Below are positions 9,245 to 18,072 of a DNA stretch of 64,000 nucleotides, one piece after another. The stretch covers positions 62,001-126,000 of the forward strand of contig NZ_MNAN01000032.1 of assembly GCF_001854475.1 (NCBI RefSeq), in the 5' to 3' direction. Within the stretch, counting starts at the first letter, position 1. The number at the start of each line of letters is the position of its first letter. The stretch comes from Pseudoalteromonas byunsanensis (GTDB taxonomy: Bacteria; Pseudomonadota; Gammaproteobacteria; Enterobacterales; Alteromonadaceae). Below the pieces are notes generated by a model that did not search any database, was not told the origin of the DNA, and saw nothing but the letters and a program-made list of their open reading frames with translations. A program made the position numbers and the translations under genes.

Positions 9245-12200
9245 TTAATCATGTGTCAAAATCTTTATAGGATCTGGTACATTTTTAGCTTTTTTACGAC
9301 TGACCAACATATAAAATACCGGTGTAAATAGCAATCCAAACAGTGTTACTCCTAACATACCAAAGAACACAGCCACTCCCATTGCGTGACGCATTTCTGC
9401 ACCTGCACCTGAAGCTAAAACCAAAGGAATTACGCCAGCGGTAAATGCAATCGAGGTCATTAAAATTGGTCTGAGACGCAATCTACAAGCGGTGATGATT
9501 GCTTCTAACGCGGTTTGCCCTGCATCGTTTTGCTCTTTAGCGAATTCCACCATTAAGATGGCATTCTTACAAGCTAGTGCGACTAACACGATCAATGCAA
9601 TTTGCGTGAATATATTATTGTCGCCACCTATCCACCAAACCCCAAGCAATGCAGAGAAAATTGTCATCGGTACTATCAAAATAATGGCTAACGGTAGTCT
9701 TAAACTCTCGTACTGTGCCGCCAACACCATAAATACCAACAACACCACCAGCGGAAAAATATATACCATAGTATTGCCCGCCAATATTTGCTGATAAGTC
9801 ACATCGGTCCACTCAAACGCCATACCATTGGGTAAATGCTGAGCTAATATTGCTTCCATTGCCTGCTGGGCCTGATCGGAACTAAATCCCGGTGCAGGGC
9901 TGCCGTTTAGCTCGGCACTTGGGTAGCCATTGTAGTGCATAACCCTATCAGGGCCTGTAGTAGGTGTGGCTGTTAATACAGAACCTAACGGCACCATATC
10001 GCCTCGTACATTGCGCACCTTTAGCGCCAATATCTGCTGTGGGTCTAAACGACTTTGCGCTTGAGCTTGAGCTGTAACCTGATAGGTACGGCCAAACAAG
10101 TTGAAGTCATTCACGTACAAAGACCCCATATACACCTGCAATGCATTAAATACCTCAGACAGTGGAATGCCTTGCAACAATGCTTGCTCTCTGTCGATAT
10201 CTATATCCATTTGCGGCACCTGAATTCTAAAGCTAGAGAACATTCCTGTTAGTGCAGGGTCTTTTCGTGCTTCATTGGTCACGGTTTGCAATGTATTAAA
10301 TAACGCTTCAAACCCCTTGTTACCTCTGTCTTCAATTTGCAGTTTAAAACCACCAGTTGTGCCCAAGCCTTGTATTGGCGGGGGAGGAAAGACAGCCACA
10401 AAAGCTTCATCTATTGCAGTAAAGCGTTTGTTAAGCTCCATCGCAATCGCCATTGCTGACAAGCTCGGGTCATTACGATTCTCAAAGCTTTCAAGGGGTG
10501 TAAACACAATGGCCGAATTTGGGCTATTGGTAAAACCGTTGACCGATAACCCAGGGAACGAAACCGTATTTGCTATACCTGGGACTTGCAAGGCTATTTG
10601 CTCCATCTGCCTCGTTACAGCTTCGGTTCTGTCTAAACTCGCGGCATCCGGTAATTGGGCAATTGCGACTAAATATTGCTTATCTTGAGCTGGGATAAAG
10701 CCACCGGGCACAGCATCAAACAGCTTAACCGTCGAGCCCAAAAGCGCTACGTACAACACCATAACCACAGCAGACAATCTAATAAGCTTTTTAACCAGCT
10801 TTTCATACCCTTCACTGCTTTTATCAAAAAAGCGATTAAAAGGAGTAAAAATCCAGCGTCCAAATACCTTATCCAATACGCGTGTTAATCCATCGGGCTT
10901 ACTACCATGAGGTTTTAGCAGTAAAGCCGAGAGCGCTGGTGATAAGGTCAGCGAGTTAATTGCGGAAATAATAGTCGAGATGGTAATAGTAAGTGCAAAT
11001 TGTTTATAAAATTGCCCTGACAGCCCCGTGATAAATGCTGTTGGGATAAATACCGCACACAGTACAAGCGCAATAGCGATAATTGGTCCTGTCACTTCGT
11101 TCATCGCCAGCTTAGTTGCTTCTACTGGAGTATGTCCGTTCGCTATATTTCGTTCAACATTTTCAACAACAACAATAGCATCATCAACCACAATACCAAT
11201 TGCCAGCACTAAGCCAAATAGTGACAAGGTATTAATAGATACTCCGAGCCATTGCATCACCGCAAAAGTACCAACCAAAGATACAGGTACTGCGATCAAT
11301 GGAATAATTGAAGCACGCCAAGTTTGTAAGAATAGAATCACCACTAACACTACCAGTACAATGGCTTCAAGTAAGGTCGTAATAACCGCATCGATTGAAC
11401 CACGCACGAACACTGTAGGGTCGTAAACAATGTCATACTCTACGCCTTCAGGGAACGATTCGCTTAAACGGGCCATTGTTTGACGAACTTGATCTGACAA
11501 CTCAATAGCATTTGAACCTGGACGTTGAAAGATTGGCATCGCAAGCGCAGGCTGTCCATCTAGCAGTGCTCGCAATGAATAATGATCCTGACCAAGCTCT
11601 ATTCTTGCTACGTCTTTGAGTCTGGTCAGCGCCCCCTGCTCACCAACTTTGATAACCACTTGTTCAAACTCTTCTATGCTACCAAGACGGCCACGCACAT
11701 TAAGCAGAACTTGAAACTCAGACTCATTTGCCGCAGGTTGAGCGCCAAGACTACCCGCTGCGACTTGTTGGTTTTGCTCACGTAATGCCGTAACAACATC
11801 CATAGCCGTTAACTGGTTTGCCGCCAGTGCATCTGGGTTAAGCCAGACTCGCATGGCATACTTACCACCACCAAATAGCTGCACATCGCCAACTCCAGGC
11901 AGACGCGCTATCTCATCTTTAACATATAAATCTGCATAATTAGATAGGTACGTTGTGTCGTGACTGTTTGTCGGTGAGAATAGATGTACCACCATGGTCA
12001 AATCAGGTGACGCTTTCTCAGCAACAACGCCTAACCTTTGTACCTCTTGAGGTAAACGAGGCAGTGCGCTATTTACACGGTTTTGCACTTGCACCTGTGC
12101 CCTGTCCAAGTCCGTGCCCAACGCAAATGTAACCGTCAGCGTCATGCGTCCATCGCTGGTCGCTTGAGAAAACATGTACAGCATATTTTCTGTACCATTT

Positions 12201-12412
12201 ATTTCCTGCTCAAGGGGTGTCGCCACGGTTTCAGCGATAACTGTCGGATTCGCGCCTGGATAACTGGCTGATACCACGACTGTTGGAGGCACAACTTCAG
12301 GGTATTCACTGACCGGAAGTTGGAACAAGCTCAAAGCACCTGCAATAAAAATTACCAATGAGAGCATGGCCGCAAAAATGGGCCGCTTAATAAAAAAGTG
12401 AGAAAAAGACAT
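9245..12412 (-). CDS. RND multidrug efflux permease (AcrB/MexB type, HAE1)
   Basis: At 1055 residues this is a full-length proton-driven inner-membrane trimeric pump of the HAE1 family. The N-terminus MSFSHFFIKRPIFAAMLSLVI is typical of the class. The proton relay Asp-Asp pair is in GIVVDDAIVVVENVER, and the GFIPAQDKQY and PPPIQGLGTTGGFKLQIED porter motifs are present. It follows the adaptor gene by 3 bases on the minus strand. No outer-membrane channel gene is adjacent, so a TolC encoded elsewhere is probably used. The drug range is unknown. Confidence 0.96.
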   Translation of the reverse strand: MSFSHFFIKRPIFAAMLSLVIFIAGALSLFQLPVSEYPEVVPPTVVVSASYPGANPTVIAETVATPLEQEINGTENMLYMFSQATSDGRMTLTVTFALGTDLDRAQVQVQNRVNSALPRLPQEVQRLGVVAEKASPDLTMVVHLFSPTNSHDTTYLSNYADLYVKDEIARLPGVGDVQLFGGGKYAMRVWLNPDALAANQLTAMDVVTALREQNQQVAAGSLGAQPAANESEFQVLLNVRGRLGSIEEFEQVVIKVGEQGALTRLKDVARIELGQDHYSLRALLDGQPALAMPIFQRPGSNAIELSDQVRQTMARLSESFPEGVEYDIVYDPTVFVRGSIDAVITTLLEAIVLVVLVVILFLQTWRASIIPLIAVPVSLVGTFAVMQWLGVSINTLSLFGLVLAIGIVVDDAIVVVENVERNIANGHTPVEATKLAMNEVTGPIIAIALVLCAVFIPTAFITGLSGQFYKQFALTITISTIISAINSLTLSPALSALLLKPHGSKPDGLTRVLDKVFGRWIFTPFNRFFDKSSEGYEKLVKKLIRLSAVVMVLYVALLGSTVKLFDAVPGGFIPAQDKQYLVAIAQLPDAASLDRTEAVTRQMEQIALQVPGIANTVSFPGLSVNGFTNSPNSAIVFTPLESFENRNDPSLSAMAIAMELNKRFTAIDEAFVAVFPPPPIQGLGTTGGFKLQIEDRGNKGFEALFNTLQTVTNEARKDPALTGMFSSFRIQVPQMDIDIDREQALLQGIPLSEVFNALQVYMGSLYVNDFNLFGRTYQVTAQAQAQSRLDPQQILALKVRNVRGDMVPLGSVLTATPTTGPDRVMHYNGYPSAELNGSPAPGFSSDQAQQAMEAILAQHLPNGMAFEWTDVTYQQILAGNTMVYIFPLVVLLVFMVLAAQYESLRLPLAIILIVPMTIFSALLGVWWIGGDNNIFTQIALIVLVALACKNAILMVEFAKEQNDAGQTALEAIITACRLRLRPILMTSIAFTAGVIPLVLASGAGAEMRHAMGVAVFFGMLGVTLFGLLFTPVFYMLVSRKKAKNVPDPIKILTHD

Positions 12413-12415
12413 CCC

Positions 12416-13600
12416 TTATTCTCCTCGCTCAGCTACCAATAGAGACGGTTGGCTTGAAGCATTCATGACCAACAGTGCTTTATCGGGTTCAACTTCTACC
12501 ATTTTCGGAGCTATAGGCATTCCGGGGCCAACTCTGGCGGGACCATTAACTGCGATTTTGTCCCCAGGCTTTAAACCTGTCAAAATCGCACGCATAACTC
12601 CGTAGCGCTCACCCAGTGTAACGGGTCTATATTGCAGCACATTGTGCTCATCCGTTACTAACACAAAACGATTTTTTAGGTCCGTGCCAATGGCTCTCTC
12701 TGGTACCAACACCTGTTGCTGAACATCATCAGCGGCAATACGCACGCGAACAAATGCGCCAGGTTTTAATTGTTCCGTTGCCTCAAAGACCGCTCGAACA
12801 CGTAGAGTACCTGTTTCGCGGTTAATATGATTATCAACAAAATCAACCGTTCCACTATGTTCAAACCCTTGCTCACCAAGCATTTGCATCACAACCTGAG
12901 TCTGTTTGTTACCACGCAGCTGATTAAACTGTTTATGCCATGTGCGCTCGTTAATATCGAAATATGCATAAACAAAATCATTTGATACCAAGTGAGTTAA
13001 CACGCTAGTACCTGCCTGTACTGTGTTGCCTGTGGTCAACTCAGCGCGAGATACGATGCCTTTAATAGGCGCTTTTACTTCGCTATAGGTTAGATCTAGC
13101 TTTGCGGCATCGAGCTTAGCTTGAGTTGCCATAACATTGGCTTGATGCTGATCTAGTAAAGATCGGCGCTGCTCCACTTCTTCTTGAGAAATCGATTTGG
13201 TATTTAATAGTCTTGCAGCTCTTTTTACATCGCGTTCAGCTTGAGATAATTGTGCCTTTGCACTGGCTAGTAAAGCTTCTAACTCAGCCACTTTGACCAT
13301 GAAAGGACGTTTGTCTAGCGTGAATAGCACGTCACCTTCTTTGACTTTCTGCCCTTCTTTGAAGTTAACCTCTGCAATATTCCCTGATACACGCGCTCTA
13401 AGCTGCACAAACTCAACGGCTTCTAAGCGGCTAGTGTAAGTAAACCAAGGCTGTACTGAGTAAGATTTTACCGCTGTAACATCAATAGGTTGTTTAAATT
13501 CTTGCACACTCTGCGCTGGGGCCTCTGCATGTGATTCACTACATCCTGTCAAATAGGCTAAGCAGCCCAGAATCGCTATCGTCACGAGTGATTTTTTCAT
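12416..13600 (-). CDS. RND periplasmic adaptor subunit (AcrA/MexA type)
   Basis: This 394-residue membrane fusion protein links the RND permease to an outer-membrane channel. A signal peptide with lipobox YLTGC (Cys 20) shows it is a lipoprotein. Then come the barrel-sandwich (lipoyl-like) halves RVSGNIAEVNFKEGQKVKEG and VKAPIKGIVSRAELTTGNTV, separated by an alpha-helical hairpin (about 105-165), and the beta-barrel region. It is the first gene of the efflux operon; the divergent LysR gene probably regulates it. Confidence 0.95.
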   Translation of the reverse strand: MKKSLVTIAILGCLAYLTGCSESHAEAPAQSVQEFKQPIDVTAVKSYSVQPWFTYTSRLEAVEFVQLRARVSGNIAEVNFKEGQKVKEGDVLFTLDKRPFMVKVAELEALLASAKAQLSQAERDVKRAARLLNTKSISQEEVEQRRSLLDQHQANVMATQAKLDAAKLDLTYSEVKAPIKGIVSRAELTTGNTVQAGTSVLTHLVSNDFVYAYFDINERTWHKQFNQLRGNKQTQVVMQMLGEQGFEHSGTVDFVDNHINRETGTLRVRAVFEATEQLKPGAFVRVRIAADDVQQQVLVPERAIGTDLKNRFVLVTDEHNVLQYRPVTLGERYGVMRAILTGLKPGDKIAVNGPARVGPGMPIAPKMVEVEPDKALLVMNASSQPSLLVAERGE

Positions 13601-13681
13601 GATTTGATCTCCTAATACTGATTGCAGACAGTGTATAGATCAGAAAAGAGACAAAAAAGCATCGTTTTTTAAATTATTTAA

Positions 13682-13694
13682 TGCCAAAATGGCA
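13682..13694. promoter_or_regulatory. LysR-type binding box candidate
   Basis: TGCCAAAATGGCA is a palindrome of the form T-N11-A, the classic LysR-type regulator box. It lies between the adaptor start (13600) and the LysR start I favour (13722), where it could serve both divergent promoters. Confidence 0.45.
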
Positions 13695-13721
13695 CCAATA
13701 AACATTTTAGAGAAACTGAAT

Positions 13722-14693
13722 ATGGACACAAGTACACGCTTATTAATGTTTTTGGATGTTGTAGAAAGAGGCTCTTTTGCTAAAGCTGCACAAAATAGAA
13801 ACATTGACCGTTCAGTTATTTCCAAACAAATTAGTAAGTTAGAAGATGAACTTAGTGTTAGGTTGTTAAATCGTACAACCCGTTCGTTTTCATTAACGGC
13901 TGCTGGTGCAGAAATGGTCAAAAAGGCCCAGCAATTAAGAAGACTACTCAGCGAAACTCAATTACTTGCAGAAAATTATCATACTGAACCCAAAGGCCTG
14001 CTGAAAATAACGAGTTCAACGATTATAGGTAGGCGCTACGTACAACCAGTTGTAAACGAGTTTCAAAAGCGCTTTCCACAGGTTGAAGTGGAGTTGCGTC
14101 TTGAAGATAGATTAGTCGATGTGGTCGGTGAGGGTTATGATCTGGCTTTTCGCGTGGGTGAGCCCAAAGACTCAACTCTGATTGCTCGTAAAATAGCGAG
14201 AAATCGACTGGTTATTCTGGCAACCTCACAGTTTATAGACACCTTTGGTGAACCAAAAACCATGCAAGAGCTTGCCAATTTGCCAGCTGCAACTTATGCC
14301 AGCGATGGGCTCAAGGTCACTGGCATTCACTACTTGGATGACCAAGACGAGCCACAAGAAATTCCGATTAAAAGTGTCTTCAGAAGTAATGATGGTGAGT
14401 TGCTTATGATGAAAGTACTCTCTGACACGGCGTTTTGCACTGTACCTGCCTTTTTGGTAGATCAGGAGATCATCAATGGTCAATTGGTCCCCCTACTAAC
14501 CAATGTCAAACTGACCGATTATTCTGCTTTGTATGCTGTTTATCCACATCGAGATTTACCCGTTAGAACAAGGCTATTCTTTGATGCAATGCGTGAATAT
14601 ATCGGCAAAGATACGCCCATTTGGGAAAATAACATACCAGATTTTGACAAATTGTATGGCTTCAAAACCCCTATAAAAGCACCGCTTTTCTAG
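13722..14693 (+). CDS. LysR family transcriptional regulator of the efflux operon
   Basis: The product, 323 residues from my start, has an N-terminal winged helix-turn-helix (MDTSTRLLMFLDVVERGSFAKAA and the recognition part DRSVISKQISKLEDELSVRLLNRTTR) and a C-terminal periplasmic-binding-like effector domain (about 80-290) of the CrgA type. An in-frame ATG 11 codons upstream (13689) lies inside the putative T-N11-A box, so the ATG at 13722 is preferred. It is divergent from the RND operon with about 120 bases between, which suggests it controls pump expression. The effector is unknown. Confidence 0.92.
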   Translation: MDTSTRLLMFLDVVERGSFAKAAQNRNIDRSVISKQISKLEDELSVRLLNRTTRSFSLTAAGAEMVKKAQQLRRLLSETQLLAENYHTEPKGLLKITSSTIIGRRYVQPVVNEFQKRFPQVEVELRLEDRLVDVVGEGYDLAFRVGEPKDSTLIARKIARNRLVILATSQFIDTFGEPKTMQELANLPAATYASDGLKVTGIHYLDDQDEPQEIPIKSVFRSNDGELLMMKVLSDTAFCTVPAFLVDQEIINGQLVPLLTNVKLTDYSALYAVYPHRDLPVRTRLFFDAMREYIGKDTPIWENNIPDFDKLYGFKTPIKAPLF

Positions 14694-14771
14694 GAGCTAA
14701 ATTACAGTGATGGACAATCATAGCCACTATACAAACAACTCACTCAGTGGCGTACAGTGCAAAGTAATTTA

Positions 14772-16376
14772 CTAGTATTTTTTTAATACACTTTTTACCA
14801 ACCCATTTGATTTGATCCACTTTGCACATTCTTCCAATGGTAGCGCTTCGCATATATTAAAGCCCTGTAAATAATCACAACCGATAGCGGTTAAGTAACT
14901 CGCCACATTGTCATGGTTAACTCCTTCGGCAACCACACTACATTTGAGGCGTTTTGCCATAAACATGGTTGTTTCAACAATGATCTGCGATTTTTCATCT
15001 TTCACACAAGCTTCAATAAAAGAGCGATCGATTTTTATTTGTGATACTGGTAGCTCTTTCAGTAGCTTAAACGAAGAAAAACCAGTCCCAAAATCATCTA
15101 TGCTCACCGTAAATCCCATATCAATGAGCACCTCAATCAGTGCTTGTGTTTGTGTCATATCAGCAACTACCATGCTTTCTGTCAGCTCAAAGGTAATATG
15201 CTTAGCGGCAATTTGGTTATCGCTTAGCAAACTCGCTAACAAGTTGATCAACTCTTTATTTAAAAAGTCATAGCTAGATAAGTTAATATGAACGACTAAA
15301 TTTTCGTCACACGCCAATAACGCTGGTAAGTCTGCAAACACTCTCTTAATTACAAATAAGCTCAGTTGGCGGATCAAATTACTACTCTCAGCAACGGGCA
15401 CAAAATGCTCAGGCATCATAATTGTACCGTTTGCTTGTGGCCAACGAGCAAGAGCCTCCACACCATGTACCTCGGCACTCTTGGCTTTGATCATCGGCTG
15501 ATAAAATACTTTCAGTGTATGCTGAGCAAATGCTTCTTTAAGACCAACTGAAATGTGAAACTCCTGGTCACACCCTTTGTGCAACACTTCGTCAAATATC
15601 ACCAAAGATTGGCGTGAACGCTTAGCACTGTACATAGCGATATCCGCATCGCGTAACAAAGTGGTGCAATCGCTGAGTTCGCTACCACGATATAGACTTA
15701 CTCCTGCACTGTAATATACATCAACAGCCACATCGTCAATCTGTAACGGCTGATCCAACGCCTTAATAAGCGCATTGTTTTGTGCATAAATAGTTCTTTC
15801 TGTAATGCCAGAAATAAGTATTACAAACTCATCACCACCCATGCGAAAAAGCGCACTACCAGGCAATAAAGCTTCCGTCAGCCTATGAGATAAAGCAATC
15901 AGCACTTTGTCCCCAAACAAGTGCCCTACCGAGTCATTGATCTGTTTGAAATTATTTAAGTCGACCAACATGACTGCAAACGCATGACCTTGAGAAATTT
16001 TTGCCTCGATGGAGTTGACGCAATGCTCTCTGTTATTCAACTTGGTTAGAAAATCTGTTTGCGCATGAAAGCGCTCATCTTCAACAAGCTTCGCCAGCGT
16101 TGTCAGGCTTTGATGAGCCATATGATTGACTATTAAGACAAATATAGAACCAAAAAATAGGATACTTGCCAAGCCCACATTGAGTAGCTCGACTTGCTCT
16201 CGCTCAAATAAATAGGCGGTAAAAGCGCTATAACCCAGTATAAAAAATATAATTAGCCCAAATAGCACCCGCCAACCAAATTGGTGAGAAATCTGACAGA
16301 TTTTGTATGCCCAGTGAAGGGATAGGCACAGCCCAACAACTCCAGCAATAACAAGAATGAGCGCTAACAATCCCAC
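14772..16376 (-). CDS. GGDEF-EAL protein (diguanylate cyclase/c-di-GMP phosphodiesterase)
   Basis: The 534-residue inner-membrane protein has three hydrophobic segments in the first 90 residues, then a GGDEF domain with an intact MGGDEFVIL active site and an EAL domain with intact EALARW, NLSSYDFLN, DDFGTGFSSF and KIDRSF motifs. No RxxD inhibitory site precedes GGDEF. Both activities are possible; which dominates cannot be read from sequence. No periplasmic sensor domain of note is present. It is probably monocistronic. c-di-GMP output is inferred from the family. Confidence 0.93.
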   Translation of the reverse strand: MGLLALILVIAGVVGLCLSLHWAYKICQISHQFGWRVLFGLIIFFILGYSAFTAYLFEREQVELLNVGLASILFFGSIFVLIVNHMAHQSLTTLAKLVEDERFHAQTDFLTKLNNREHCVNSIEAKISQGHAFAVMLVDLNNFKQINDSVGHLFGDKVLIALSHRLTEALLPGSALFRMGGDEFVILISGITERTIYAQNNALIKALDQPLQIDDVAVDVYYSAGVSLYRGSELSDCTTLLRDADIAMYSAKRSRQSLVIFDEVLHKGCDQEFHISVGLKEAFAQHTLKVFYQPMIKAKSAEVHGVEALARWPQANGTIMMPEHFVPVAESSNLIRQLSLFVIKRVFADLPALLACDENLVVHINLSSYDFLNKELINLLASLLSDNQIAAKHITFELTESMVVADMTQTQALIEVLIDMGFTVSIDDFGTGFSSFKLLKELPVSQIKIDRSFIEACVKDEKSQIIVETTMFMAKRLKCSVVAEGVNHDNVASYLTAIGCDYLQGFNICEALPLEECAKWIKSNGLVKSVLKKY

Positions 16377-16557
16377 ATATCTACACCATCATAAAAGCAA
16401 TGATTAGAAGTATAGTGGAAAATATTACACTCGGACTTTTAACTACTGTGTGGCTCATTGATGAACAGCATAGTAAGTAGTTTACCCAGCATCTTCGTGG
16501 TTGATACTTTAGGGTTTAAATGGAAGGCCTTGTCTGATAATACTGTGAAGCAATCTA

Positions 16558-16603
16558 CCCAACCTACCAGATACTCAATCACTTCGTAATTTGGTAGGTT
16601 GGG
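16558..16603. repeat. Perfect 12-bp inverted repeat with 22-base spacer
   Basis: CCCAACCTACCA at 16558-16569 is matched by its exact complement TGGTAGGTTGGG at 16592-16603. It lies in the 245-base gap between the YdcH-family gene and the GGDEF-EAL gene. Neither strand has a following U-run, so it is not a standard terminator. Nothing else is recognised in this gap. Confidence 0.6.
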
Positions 16604-16621
16604 AAAATTCTTTCTCTCTAT

Positions 16622-16861
16622 CTATGCGCATTTCAATATACGATATAACTGGTCTTTCAAATATAAACGACGTTTTTTCAACGATTCCAAATACTCATCA
16701 GAAGTATTTTCTAATCCTTCTTCAATGCGAATAACCTCATGGTCTACATTGTGATAATCGTCAAACAACCTAGCGAAGTGACGATCTTTCATTTTTAGCT
16801 CATGGATTTTGTCTTTAAACTCAGGTAACTCTTTAGCAAGACTATGGCGCTCAATATTCAT
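16622..16861 (-). CDS. YdcH (DUF465) family protein
   Basis: The protein has 79 residues, is all helical and highly charged, and matches the DUF465/YdcH family: HELKMKDRHFARLFDDYHNVDHEVIRIE, then LKKRRLYLKDQLYRIL. The length is that of the family. The role is unknown. No partner gene is evident; terminator and hairpin elements separate it from the upstream LacI gene. Confidence 0.85.
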   Translation of the reverse strand: MNIERHSLAKELPEFKDKIHELKMKDRHFARLFDDYHNVDHEVIRIEEGLENTSDEYLESLKKRRLYLKDQLYRILKCA

Positions 16862-16927
16862 TGTTCAATTCCTATTGTCTGTTGTTATGTCATTTACCAT
16901 TAGCTGGTAGCTTTACAGTACGCCTGA

Positions 16928-16970
16928 GTAGCCAATTGAACCTTGATCTAACACAAGGTTGCGTGGCTAT
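16928..16970. repeat. Nested double inverted repeat between lacI and ydcH-like genes
   Basis: An outer stem TAGCCA/TGGCTA encloses an inner stem AACCTTG/CAAGGTT with an 8-base loop; only a few bases separate the two stems. It lies past the lacI terminator. It could fold as one long hairpin. No U-run follows. Confidence 0.5.
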
Positions 16971-16978
16971 TTACCATA

Positions 16979-17007
16979 AAAAAAACCCTGCGATGTGCAG
17001 GGCTTTT
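16979..17007 (-). terminator. Intrinsic terminator of the glk-lacI operon
   Basis: CCCTGC and GCAGGG form a 6-bp stem with a 5-base loop (16986-17002), extended by flanking A and T. The minus-strand transcript ends in a U-run of seven or more. It starts about 30 bases past the lacI stop. Confidence 0.85.
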
Positions 17008-17037
17008 GGGCAAGTATAATAATTGAAATCGGAAACT

Positions 17038-18051
17038 TTACTTATGTTGTGCTGTTGACTCTCGGGTGATCAGTTTTGCTTCAAGCGTTGCCTGATAAAC
17101 TGGCGTTTGCTCATCACCTATTTGTAAAATCAATTGCTCTACAGCTTGACGTGTCATCTCTTCCACTGGCTGTGCAATGGTTGTCAATCCAGGCCAAATA
17201 TGGCGAGCAATTGGTGCATTATCAAAACCCGCAATAGAGATGTCTTGTGGTACTTTTAGTTGTCTTTGGGTTGCGAGCTTTAACACCGCGGCAGCCATGT
17301 AATCGTTTGAAGCAAATACAGCGCTTGGCCTTGGGTCTAAATCTAGTATCGCCTTGGCACTATCAGCACCGGAATGGTAGCTAAAGTTACCCTCTGCAAC
17401 CAATTTGGGATTAAAGGCTATATTGTGCTCGGCCAATGCACGTTGATAACCTGAAAAACGCTGCTCGGTAGCACTATGATCTGGATGACCTTTGATAAAA
17501 GCGATATTACTATGACCTAGTTTTATCAAATGCTCAGTGATTTCATACGCGCCTAGCTCATCGTTGCTGCGCACTGATATTGACTCAGCATCATCAATGG
17601 CCGACGCAACACGCGCAAAATGCACTTTCTTTTTCTTCAGAAAATCTATTAATTCTTGTGAGTCTGAAAATGGCGGTGTTAATACCATGCCATCTAACCT
17701 AGATGTGGTAAGTAAGTGCTCGATGTTGGCAATAAGCTCTTCACCGCGCAGCTCACATGGATGGATAAGCAAATTGTAGTGATGCTTGTGGCAAGCTTCC
17801 AATGCTCCACTTTGTACCCGAGTTATATAGCTTTTACTTGGATTATCATACAGGCAACCAATAATGAAGCTTCGATTTCTCGCCAAACCACGAGCGATAG
17901 GATTGGGCGTATAGTCCAGTTCTTTAAATACTTTTAGTACTTTCTCACGCGTTGCTGGGCTAACGTTTGGCTCATTGTTAAGTACTCTGGAAACCGTTTT
18001 TTTGGATACGCCAGCGTAGGTTGCAACACTATTAATGGTTACTTTTTTCAT
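17038..18051 (-). CDS. LacI family transcriptional regulator (glk-linked)
   Basis: The 337-residue repressor has an N-terminal helix-turn-helix with hinge (VTINSVATYAGVSKKTVSRVLNNEPNVSPATREKV) and a sugar-binding domain (about 60-330) with the family motifs HPDHSATEQRFSGY, AVFASNDYMAAAVL and DISIAGFDNAPIARHIWPGLTTI. It lies 21 bases behind glucokinase in the same operon. It is a good candidate to control the maltodextrin cluster at 30-45 kb through the TGCATACGTATKCA palindromes, but that link is inference. Confidence 0.93.
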   Translation of the reverse strand: MKKVTINSVATYAGVSKKTVSRVLNNEPNVSPATREKVLKVFKELDYTPNPIARGLARNRSFIIGCLYDNPSKSYITRVQSGALEACHKHHYNLLIHPCELRGEELIANIEHLLTTSRLDGMVLTPPFSDSQELIDFLKKKKVHFARVASAIDDAESISVRSNDELGAYEITEHLIKLGHSNIAFIKGHPDHSATEQRFSGYQRALAEHNIAFNPKLVAEGNFSYHSGADSAKAILDLDPRPSAVFASNDYMAAAVLKLATQRQLKVPQDISIAGFDNAPIARHIWPGLTTIAQPVEEMTRQAVEQLILQIGDEQTPVYQATLEAKLITRESTAQHK

Positions 18052-18072
18052 GCAATTATTCCAGGCCCCTTG

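Noticed and set aside
10275..10688. 137-residue plus-strand reading frame inside the RND permease
   Set aside because: It lies fully within a well-supported RND gene on the other strand and its sequence has no family features.
11028..11426. 132-residue plus-strand reading frame rich in Thr, Ile and Ser
   Set aside because: Antisense shadow of the RND permease; the composition is that of a reversed membrane gene.
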